From the NCBI GenBank assembly GCA_010645155.1, contig JAAGOF010000300.1, positions 684,585-748,584 on the forward strand: DNA of 64,000 bases, in the 5' to 3' direction. Numbering within the stretch: the first letter of the stretch is position 1; every line of letters starts with the position of its first letter. The translations under genes and the position numbers were made by a program. The DNA is from Tigriopus japonicus (taxonomy: Eukaryota > Arthropoda > Copepoda > Harpacticoida > Harpacticidae). Positions 14,362 to 24,700 of this stretch are shown here, piece by piece. Under the pieces are notes generated by a model. It made no database searches. It worked only from the letters and a program-made list of their open reading frames with translations, and had not been told where the DNA came from.

Positions 14362-14764
14362 ATGAGCATGAAGTACCTGTGCGACTGTTGTTATTCTGAC
14401 ACAGAAGGCCTTCCACCTCCGGTTGATCAATACGCGAAAGCCCCTTCATCGGCAGAAAAAGGTGTTTTGTGTGCTCTTTCCAATGATTCATTGGATCATC
14501 AGGCGTTCTCAAGAACAGGAATATCAGAGATTGCTCTAAGAAGAAAACCACGTCCCGCTAGTTGGAACGTGATCACAGAGATCTCCCAAGAGCGACTTTT
14601 GGCCAATCAGTGGACCCACCCATTCCCAATAATGGCCAATAGTGCCGTAGAATTGGGTCTGGTTTTGGGTCGGGAACGGGGCAACACTTTCTTTCAAGCG
14701 GATATTTTCAACCTGTATCAGTACAACATGTGGACTCAACAATTCAATGCTCAATACAATAGAA
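14362..14764 (+). CDS. Candidate first coding exon of ASPP (novel N-terminus)
   Basis: An in-frame TGA at 14323-14325 is followed by the first ATG at 14362 (MSMKYLCDCCYSDTEG), an open frame of 134 codons, and a consensus donor GTAAGT at 14765. The exon ends after one base of a codon (phase 1). The next certain ASPP exon (18623) needs exactly that incoming phase, and it has no in-frame ATG at its start. Joining gives a 1113-residue protein, very close to vertebrate ASPP1/ASPP2 length. The encoded sequence does not resemble the ubiquitin-like N-terminal domain of ASPP1/2; it has a CDCC cluster near the start and an aromatic/Asn/Gln-rich end (NLYQYNMWTQQFNAQYNR). It could instead be an exon of another transcript. 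Linkage is inferred. Confidence 0.45.
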
Positions 14765-15422
14765 GTAAGTAACAAGTGGGACATTCTTTCACGTTGTGTT
14801 TGAATGGAAAAAATGGAGAATAAATGCTTGAAAAATGTTCTAGGAAGAATTCTAGAAATTGGTCAAAATTCTAGGGATTTAATTCTTATCTTCCTCACAT
14901 GGAAGATTAGAACAACATGCTTTTGGCTTTTTGATGGATAGAGGGATCGATTTGTTTGATTATTGAAAGTACCACGACTACTTATATGCGGAACTTGCTA
15001 GCAGTGTAAATACAGTAATGCTGACGATTGATACTCAAAACTTTCCATCAGATTTGAAAAAATAATGGAGCCGCCTTCATTGTTAAAAGCTTTTAATTTC
15101 ACCGTCTCAAATGACAGAGACAAAAAGGACACGAAAAGCAGTCTCTATTTTCCTACAACTCAATATCCTAAATTCCAAGAATTAGAACGTATCGAAAGAA
15201 GTCGTAAAATGAAATATTTTGGAAATCTTATCAAACACAGCCTTGCAACCTTTCAGTTATCTTTAGGGGGAGGTGTGTTTGATAATTTTGGATTTCGAAG
15301 TTTGACAAAAATGTGAGAGTGCTCTTATCTCAGACACAAGTCTTGGATTATCATCTCAAATGATATCGAATTTTAGAATATTTGATCTCTCCACTATATA
15401 AGCTCACGGTCAAGGGCTTGAA
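14765..15422 (+). other. Putative ASPP intron, 5' part
   Basis: Starts with the consensus donor GTAAGTAAC. An 83-codon open frame at 15065-15316 shows no recognisable domain. Nothing else was seen before the hAT-type MITE. Confidence 0.35.
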
Positions 15423-15627
15423 CAGGGGTGTGCAAACCCTGACCCGCGCTGATTTTGCGTGGCCCGCGAGAGGATCTGTCATTGTCATGTCTTGATTATG
15501 CATATGTAGTGTAGATAGATCGTAGAATTTCATACTAGAATTTATTTGCCCCTTTGGATGGTGTGGCCCGCGAGCGCCAACGGTCCGGCCAATTTGGCCT
15601 ACTACTAAGTAAGTTTGCACACCCCTG
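15423..15627. mobile_element. 205 bp hAT-type MITE
   Basis: Perfect 14 bp terminal inverted repeats: CAGGGGTGTGCAAA at 15423-15436 and TTTGCACACCCCTG at 15614-15627. Flanks are GGCTTGAA (15415-15422) and GGCTGGAA (15628-15635), an 8 bp target duplication with one mismatch as expected for hAT transposition. The interior repeats TGGCCCGCGAG twice, a sequence style common in hAT MITEs. It lies in the putative large ASPP intron and has no coding capacity. Confidence 0.88.
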
Positions 15628-18622
15628 GGCTGGAAGAAAAACATGTTCTCATATCACTCGCCCAATATATTTGGGTTAGCTAAAATTTTACATAAAATTC
15701 AATTGTTTGTGTTTTTTGAAATTAGCAACGACAAATGTGGATCAGCTGAACATTCAATACTTTAAATAGCTCCTGTTTTATATCAATCTTGGGTTGGACG
15801 TGTAATGATGTCTGGACATTTTTTTTGTTTCACTGAACAAGGACCCTCCAGCACCAGGGTTCTCTACTCTAGCCCTTGCACTTAACAACGTAAGTTTCAA
15901 TGCTTTTGTTCGAATAAAGATACACTCAAGTAGAAAGTAATCAATATCTAGTCAAAGACGATTAGAATTTAACAATAGTCGACGCTGATCCTAAAAAGAG
16001 AGCACGAGGGCAAAAGACGGTTAGAGTGGAACAGAACGGTAAACTTAGCAAGTTTAAGATGAGAGAGTAAGTTTCCTCCTTTTCTTCCAAACATTATTTG
16101 TCCACTTTCATATTTCAAAATTAGAAATACTGAAACCAAAAGCATATTTGGAAAGTCGAAGTTTGTTCTTATAGTGCTCTTGTTATGTGCAATCTAAAAT
16201 AAGAGACCTTGATATTGAAACAAACGGCACAGAATGTGCTCCTGACTTTCTGCTCGTCTTTCATTCATTTCAGTAGATTTGCCAAAACGAAAGTACAAGC
16301 GAAGTTTCGGCATAATCTTTCGGAGTTTGCTCTTTTTCGTTCATTTGTTCAATTTGCCGATTTTAAGAGTCTTTTTGTACCAAAGATTTTGTATCAATTA
16401 AGCATTTACTTCTATCATTGTCCAGATTCCTCATGCAAGGCAAGGTTTCGTGATAGCATCCACTTGTCTCCGATCTAATTAGTTGCAGGAGAAACGGTCG
16501 GCCATTTTTGAGTTGAGCTGGGCGAGAAGAGATGAACTCGTGAGGCAATTAATTTTGTGTTTGATTCCTTAATTATGAGAACTTTGGATATAAATGATCA
16601 TCTAAAAGGCTTTGATGATTTTGGTTGTAACAAATGTAATGTATCTACCACATATCGATAGTGGCCTTTCACGAAAACTAACCCAAACGTCTTTATGTTG
16701 ACAGAATGTCAATCACAGTGTCTTCATTTGTTTGCTTGTAGTTATCGTCAGCGTTATAGGCCTTTCTAGTTCACTCAAAGCGAAGAGAGCATGGGCTCTC
16801 CCTTATAGCCTTTATACAATTTTGCTAATTAAAATTATTCCTAATTATCCGTTATCCGTCCCAAATCCACTGTCCAACTTGGACAACGTGCATGTCTAAA
16901 TGGAAAAAAGTGAAATTCCGCCCAACAGCCACAAAGAAATCTGGGCTGTCTTGGCCAAAGGCGCATCTCTCGAAGTAGTCAGCCCTCGCCTTAAATGTCA
17001 TGTCTTCAACCACCTTGAATTCAAGGTGACCACACGGGCTTCAGTCTCCAAATTTCTTGGCCCTTTTCGTAATAACCGCAAAGATTTATGACATTGATGT
17101 ACAGAACAAGACATCAAAACGAATAGTTTTACGCTTTTTTGTAATATACACAATTGAATATAGAAGCTAGGTTCATTCACTTCAAAAGAAGAGCAACTTA
17201 ATACAACAGCACCAATCTAATCACGCTCAGAATGGATCAGGTAAAAATGGTTGTCTTTGCGTGGATGGAAGGAAGGACCATTGGTCGGTGGTAAGCTGGC
17301 TGGTGCCATTGGTAGTGAGTTTCAACCATCCTTGTGTGAATCTCAGGGATGCATTTGTCTCATTGAGTGCCCAAGAGAGCCCGTGAACCACCCGCTCCCT
17401 TTGATTGAACGCGTGGGCGTGGTGAAGAAGGTAATTTCAGTTCATCCCTCGTTTCAACGTGTGGTTGGTTCCATTTAGAGACTCACACAAGTTCCATAGG
17501 ATCAATTCCATCCTTGACGAAAGAGGAACATAGGATGTGATTTGGGCTTTGAAACGACCTTCCGCGTCGGATCATTTGGTAGACCATCACGAGAATAGCA
17601 TTTGTATGCAGGATTACGAGCTCATTCAAAGCGTGATCTGATATTGCTGGATAGAACCGTACTTTTTTTGGCAAAACTCTCGATTTCGGAATGATGTTGA
17701 CGAACTTTGACAGAACGTTGTTGTAGATAGATGGTTATGGTGAGTGCATAGCACAGGTGGCGGTTGGATGAATCCATTGTGTATGATGGAAAAGTCATGG
17801 TGAGATCAAAGAAGAAAGGCGAGTCAGGCTGGTCAAGATGGAGCTCTCGCTCGCTATTTCTTTCTTTCTCTGATTTCGCTTGAAATCATTGTTCAGAGTC
17901 CGTGTGAGCCTGTGGGTAAGCGTACACCCATCCCAATGTCCCATGTAGCCCATGGTGGACCCGGTTTGAACGAGGGTACCCATCTCCACACGGTTCCTCC
18001 GTCTTTGTTCGCTCGAGACTTTGTGAAGATCTCGATCGGGTTGAATTTGAGCTTGTTCGGATGTTGAATCCTGATTCATTCAGTGGGCCATTATGATCAC
18101 AGGACTCGAGAGTGACGTTTCGTTTCCAATGGGAAAGAAAGCCGTTGTTGGTGGGGGGGCAGTGAGTTCGTTTGTCGCGTTGCTTGTCAAGGGTTTCGTA
18201 GCCTCAGTTCGGATTGAACACGAGTGTCTATTGGTTTGAATTGATCCGACCAGAATGAGTGGTTGTGCTCAACGGGCTTGCATTTCCGTCCATTGTAATG
18301 TGGAGAGCCGAGTGGCGTGTCGCGAAAAAGGCTCCGATCATTTGTGTAAGATCAGGGTTGTGTTTTTTGGAATCGAATCCCTAGGTTTGGAGGAAGCTCC
18401 GGAGACAACAGAAAAAACGCAAACTTTTCTCTGAGAAAGCATTGATTTAATTCCGAGTACCTTTCTTTGAATCTCTGTCCTTGATAACTTTGCTCGTTCC
18501 ACTTTGGTTGCCATAAAAGAAAAGTTCTTCATGCTAAGTTCGGGCCGAACGCGTTTGAATTTGGAACGTTGCCAAGAAGATACCGACGACATCTAACTTG
18601 AAGCACTTTCTTTTGATTCCAG
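15628..18622 (+). other. Putative ASPP intron, 3' part
   Basis: No further exon with convincing coding signal and matching phase was recognised, although an exon for the usual ASPP ubiquitin-like domain was looked for. The acceptor is TTTTGATTCCAG ending at 18622. Confidence 0.35.
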
Positions 18623-21600
18623 GTTTCGTTATCTCGAACACCGGCAATCGTCGACCTTATTCCTCCTTCTACGGCCCTGCCACCTCCTCATCCTCATCCC
18701 CACCACCTTCCCATTCGAGTGGATATCAGCAACGATCCGGGTCTCCGTACTTTGATCCCCCGTCCTCGTCGTCGACGAGCGGTTTCTTTTCGGCCTCCAA
18801 TTCGGAGGATGATGCTATGAGGGAACCGGGATCTTCGTCGGCACCGGCCGGTCCTCAGCATCAGTCAAATCCCCACCCGACACGGGCCGGTGGTGGTGGT
18901 TTGTCCAATTTGTCGCCACAGCAATTGCAAGAAATGGCGCAGCGACAACAGCGCCAAATAGATTCCCAGCAGCAACTTTTGGTGGCCAAAGAACAACGAC
19001 TCAAGTATCTTCGCCAACAAGATTACAAGCAGCAACAGATGGCCGCAGAATATGAGAGGCTGAGGAGGCTTAGAGAAAAGGTAAGTGGTCGTTTGCTGAT
19101 TTGTATTTGGGGTCATCGCTCATGTCTTTATCGAAATGGGTTGTTGTAGGTTGAAGCCCAGGAGCTCAAACTGCGGAAATTGCGGGCTTTGCGGGGTCAA
19201 GCTAATCATGGTTCCTCCAACGGTGGACCGCCTCCCAATGCAGCTGTTTTGGCCGATTTGGAGTCCATCCGCTCTCTTTTTGGAGAAAAGGAGAAGGAAT
19301 TGGCCGTAGCAGTGCGAAAGGTCGACGAGTTGACCCATCAATTGGAGGATCTGCGATCGGGAAGAGTAAATAACATCTATCCACCCCAAGTGATGGAACT
19401 AGAGCGATTACGGAGAGAACTGGCTTATCGAAAGCAACTCAACGAGCAACAGAATAACATGATTTCTCAACAAAGAGCTCAATTGTCCATGGGACAAGAG
19501 GAGATGATTAAGATCGATAATCGCATTTTGGAACTCCAAGATCGACTGGCCCGCAAACGCATGATGAACCAACAATTGGCCAATCAGATCAATGCCGCGA
19601 CCACGGCCAAACAAGCTCAATTACGTGCCATTCAACAGGGCATGAATAAGAACAAGAACAACAAGCCCGTGTCTACTGTGGAACCGTTCCAACGTCAAAT
19701 GAGCTCCGAGCAACATCTTCAGGACGATCTACAGAACAAATTAAACAAGAACGAACCCACCGACCCCAAGTATCAGACTTTGCCGTTTGGAACCAAATTT
19801 GGAGGTCCCATGGCTCCACCCGGAGCCTACTCGAAGAATCAGAAAATCGAACAACTCAAAATGGAGAAGGAGAACAACAACGTTCAATTTGCCGACAATC
19901 TACCCACTCCTCCGCCCCCTTTATCATCCAGTTCGTCGGCTGCTATGGCTTTCAATCGCCAGTCCTCCGGTGCCAGTAGTAATGGCAGCAATGGTTATGC
20001 CATGGATAGTCAGGGCAACTACAATCAGACCCTAGCCTCCAATGCTAATGATCCTCGGGCCATTGACAGCATCACCAAACCAATTAGTTCCGTAGCTCCG
20101 GTGTTCTCAGTGTCATCCTCGGGAGTCACGCCCGGAACGCAATCCATACCACGCCCCACCGATCTGTTCCCACCCACACCGGATAACTACAATCTCACTC
20201 CGAAGAGTCAGTCAACCCCGATTGACCATCGGGAATCTCCCGATTCGTTAAACAAACCTAAACCAGCTCTTCCCCCTAAGCCTCTGGTGTCCAAGGGCAA
20301 CACTGGCGGGGCTCAACCACCTCCATACATTCCTGCTCCGCCTCCCGATGGCTCGAGAAAGTCCGAGATGACTAATGACGAGGAAACGGCCATCACCATT
20401 CGGGGTAATCAGGTCTACGAAACCACATCGAATCTCTCCGTGTCTGCTCATCCGGAAGAAGGCACATCAGTGGATGATGACTCGCCCGCGCAATCCGACG
20501 ATGCCGAAAGTCATCGATTGAATGGAGGGATGCAAGTCAATAACCACAACGTTCATATCAGTATCAATCGGCGCATCGAAATGCCTCCCGCGTTCCACTT
20601 TCCCGAGGACCAAACGCCGCCTTCGGATTTGATAGCCAACGATTTCTCTCGGGACATGGCGGATAATGCTGGCATGTACCCCATGATGAATCAGATCTAC
20701 AAGGAGTTTGACCATCTCAGTATCGAGGAGCGGAACCAACTCTTGGCCCGATCCTTGGAGGAGGAGGAATACCTTGTGCCAGAAATCGAGTCAGATCACG
20801 AGCCCGTGAACAAACCTCCGGGCATTCTTCGCAAAAAAGATAAGCCTCCTTCTCGGGGACGACGCAACATTTGTTTCGATGCTTTGGCTCTTTTACTCGA
20901 TGCCTCTCTGGAAGGCGAATTCGACCTAGTTCAGGCCACGGCCCAAAAGATCACCAATTTGTCGGCTGCCAACGACGAAGGCATCACAGCTCTACACAAT
21001 GCCATCTGCGCCGGTCATTTCGATGTTGTCAAGTTCCTGGTGGAATTTGGATGTGACGTCAATGCTCAAGACGCGGATGGTTGGACCCCTCTCCATTGTG
21101 CTGCCTCTTGTAATAACCTGCCCATGATCCAATTCCTAGTGGAGCATGGAGCATGTATTTTTGCCACCACATTCAGTGATCAGGAGACGGCCGCCGAGAA
21201 ATGTGAGGAAGATGAAGAGGGCTATCTGGGCTGCTCCGAGTATTTGCTGGACATCCAGGAGCAATTGGGCACCATGAACAACGGCGAAGTTTTTGCCGTC
21301 TATGACTACCAAAAGGTCAATGGCGACGAGTTGAGCTTCAGCCAAGGTGACAAATTGGTCGTGTTAAGAAGGGGCGACGAGGTCGAAGAGGATTGGTGGT
21401 GGTCTAGTTTGAAGAAACAGGGCGATCAATCAACCGGTCCCGAAGGCTACGTGGCCAAGAACCTTCTGGGATTGTATCCACGAGTCAAGCCTTTGCACTC
21501 GGGCAACTCCAATAATGGCAATGCACCTCAGAGTAATGGACAGATGTCCGAAAGTAGCGATTCAGACAAGCAGGACGACGATAAAGACAAGGTGCCATCT

Positions 21601-21630
21601 TCGGGATCTTCTGGATCCGCGTCTTCATAA
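18623..21630 (+). CDS. ASPP: ASPP (apoptosis-stimulating of p53 protein family), two certain exons with C-terminus
   Basis: Exons 18623-19080 and 19150-21630 (TAA), separated by a 69 bp GT-AG intron in phase 0, encode about 979 residues of an ASPP protein (TP53BP2/PPP1R13B family), a scaffold that binds p53-family proteins and protein phosphatase 1 and works at cell junctions. In order: a Ser/Pro-rich lead, a long Gln-rich coiled coil (LQEMAQRQQRQIDSQQQLL onward, then LESIRSLFGEKEKELAVAV and more), a disordered Pro-rich middle with ALPPKP, a PP1-docking RVxF-type RNICF just before the ankyrin block, ankyrin repeats (NDEGITALHNAICAGH; DGWTPLHCAASCNN), and an SH3 domain (FAVYDY to GYVAKNLLGLYPRVKP). 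Unlike vertebrate ASPP1/2, which end just after SH3, an acidic Ser-rich tail of about 40 residues follows. The SH3 has a small insertion before GYV. The family call is very secure; the true N-terminus is not. Confidence 0.96.
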
Positions 21631-21770
21631 ATAACCACAACAACCAGAACGAGAATGAGTTAACCATCATTTTTTTTAAATATCTATTCGTGTATATAGT
21701 TTCTCCTCCCCCTCCTTTCATAAATATTCCAATGTTGATTATTTTTCCCAGCGTAGCTGCTATTGCTAAT

Positions 21771-21776
21771 AATAAA
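21771..21776 (+). terminator. Polyadenylation signal of ASPP
   Basis: AATAAA lies 141 bp after the ASPP stop codon, followed by T- and GT-rich sequence (ATATTTGGTTAGC onward), a plausible cleavage region. Position and context support it; no transcript data were used. Confidence 0.6.
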
Positions 21777-24700
21777 GTCTACCTTTCAAATATTTGGTTA
21801 GCAGTTTGAGTCTTACTTTGGTTTCCCCATCCTTCTTCTTGACGGAGTTAATTGAGACGAATTGGGAAAAAATCCGGCCAACCCTTTCAGTTCAAGCCAT
21901 CACACGAATCTGAAGTAGCTTTTAAAATACAGTCACATGTGTGACGGTAGTAAAATACTTACCTCCCTTTATTTCGTTACGTCACATAAAACGGCAATAA
22001 AGTCTGGGTTGTCAATGGTCCTTGGTTATCAAGATAGCCGAGGTTTCTGGGTTGTCCTTCTTAGGACACAACCACTTTGAAGGGAAACCTTCATTCACAA
22101 GAGAATTGTTCCCTCAAGAATTCTCTCAACTGTCTCAGGATAACGAATTAATCTTCCACTGCATCTAATTATTGGCAGAAACTTTTCCCCAGAAAATGTG
22201 AATATTTGGCATCTTGGCGATCCTCTTTCCTGCTACGTAATAATAGAAGAACAATCCGAGTGTTAATGTACGGAGAAACCCCAGAATCTCTCGATTGATT
22301 TTGTGGATCCAACTTGTTATAAAGTGGCAAGTTTTTGGTTCGTAGTAGACAGTACAAACTCGTATAGTAGTAAAATATTTGGTTAACCACATCTCCTTTT
22401 CTTCCCCTTGGCAAATTTCCCTCTAACCTTTCATTCATGTTTTCACAAAACCAATCTTTACAAAGCTACAAATAATCACGTTCTATTGGTTCCTTTGAAA
22501 TTGCAGCAATATTACCGGACCAAAAACCTGCATTGTAGACTTGAAGGTCATTTTCTCAGGCACTGGTATCACAAAATACTTCGTCCAGTTCTGGAATTCG
22601 GGAACTATGATGCAATTTGCAAGGTTATGGTTTGTAAACATAGATATCAAAAGATGCGACACACACAGTCAACTTTGCTTTTCATTTTGTTGGATGATTC
22701 TGGAGGCAACATGGCCAGATTACCGTCAACAAACTATCTTCCTTCAAGTATTGTCACTGAGAACAAACTTGTTTTTGGACACATTCTGGGTTGATTTGAT
22801 CCAGTTTAGGACAGAAGGGTTGATCATGAAAAGCATTTGCAGTTTGTATAGTCCTGCCAAAAATGACATCCGAGGATCACCTCTTGTTTATTCCCTGCCA
22901 AGATTTGAGGGCAACATATCTAAAATTTCAAATTTAGATGAGCCAAATCTCATTGTATTAATAAGACAGAAAACAGGACAGGGTTCCTGCCGAACCAACC
23001 CTGAATAGCACACAATATTCCTTGGAAATTTTGGTCTGATTCATGCAACCATCTTCCGAATACTGTCCTTGCAAAAAATGAATATGTCGTATCTATACAC
23101 ATCTATGTTTGCACCACATTCCTCGTCCAGAAAACCTGCACAATACTGCACGCTTCAAGCGACCTCAATTTTTGCACGATATTTTTTTTTTGTTTTGGAC
23201 ACCATGTCAAGAGGATCCCTTTTTGCACTAGTAAGTTTTACATTCCTTTTATAGTGAGAGAACCTGAACCGTTTGTATCCATCGCTCCGATGTCTGGTAT
23301 ATGGCATTTGGCCATGGATATTTTCATTTAGAAGCAAATTACACAGAGGTACTTTGCTTGGAGGTGGCGAATTTACGGCAGTAATTTATTACTTGATGAG
23401 CAAAAAGGAAACCAACGCTCAAAGTGAACGCCACGGCGTTATTAGCAATATTGCCGAGGCCCTTTTTGCGAATTTCCAATGCTACTCCCATCTCTAATGT
23501 TAACAGGTCATGCGATCAGCAGCTTGGCCGTTTCTTGCTCGTGTCAAATCGCAAGAACAGACCGTTTTCCAACCCACCAAAACGAGGGATATCCCAACCT
23601 AAAAGTGATTTTATCAGAACTTGAACTAGTATTGAACAAAAAAGAAAAGACATGGACCTTCCCATTGACGCTTAACGATAGACTCAAATCCTCGTAGTTG
23701 GAACTTTTCGTCTCAATCAACAATTTTTTTTTCTTTTGAGAATTGTATACCCGTAAAACTGGCGCCAAAGTGAATAAAGAAATATAGATTGCTTCCAATA
23801 AATCTGAAAATTGAATTGAAATTTTGAAAAAAAGTGTTCAAAACTGAAAACCTAAATCTGATGCTAATGCATTGCAATAAACTAATAATAATAATAATAA
23901 AAACTGAAAACCTCAATTAGGTAACAAGCCCTCTGCCCTCTCCGTCTCTTTTGTAGGAGATCAAAACTTTTGATTCGATCCCTATACGAAAAGACCTTGC
24001 CATTGACTGGATACATGTATATTTGAGAAACCCCTAAGGTTTTGCAGTTATAATTTATGGGGTTTGGATGCATAGATGCATTTTATTTTGTCGATTTCAT
24101 TGCAAATATTCAACTTAACCTAGTTAATACACGGTAGGAACCTAACCTTATTCCAAAGAACCCAAATGGAACACGTGTCAGACATACAGTAACGGAGGGA
24201 ACAGACACGATAGGGAATCTTGACCATGTTGGGAGTTCTAATTAAATCTCGTTCGCCAATACGCCCCGACGCCCGTATTACGATTCAATACTCGATTCGA
24301 CATGGCTTTCATATTGGTTCAATTACCGCTTTTCTCATCAAAGGCTTCCTCGGTATATCCAGATATTGAACTTTTTTTTGCCTGATCGTTGGGAAATGTG
24401 TTAATGTTGTCAGGGAAATGGAAGTGTCCCATTGGTGTGCAAAGTTCAAGAAACTTATTTGATGGATCAGGACCATCATTTCCTTCACGAAACGGAACCT
24501 TCCTCCTAACCTCCTTGGATCTTATAAATTAAAGATTTTAAGTCCTTCAAGTTTAATATTTGGTTTTCGATGTTGAAATGATGCGTGGGAAATAGAAAAA
24601 ATCGAAGGAATGCCTGGTTCTTGATGAAACAAGGGAACAAATCGCAAAAGGCACGCCACCATTAACGAAACGCATGTTCATAAGTTGGGCTGTACATCTT

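Noticed and set aside
14195..14764. Idea that 14362-14764 encodes the standard ASPP ubiquitin-like domain
   Set aside because: Its residues do not line up with that domain; only splice phase and protein length support linkage to ASPP.
22408..23008. Two overlapping plus-strand open frames of 128 and 155 codons
   Set aside because: No recognisable domain, no splice or promoter logic, and two overlapping frames open at once suggest chance.
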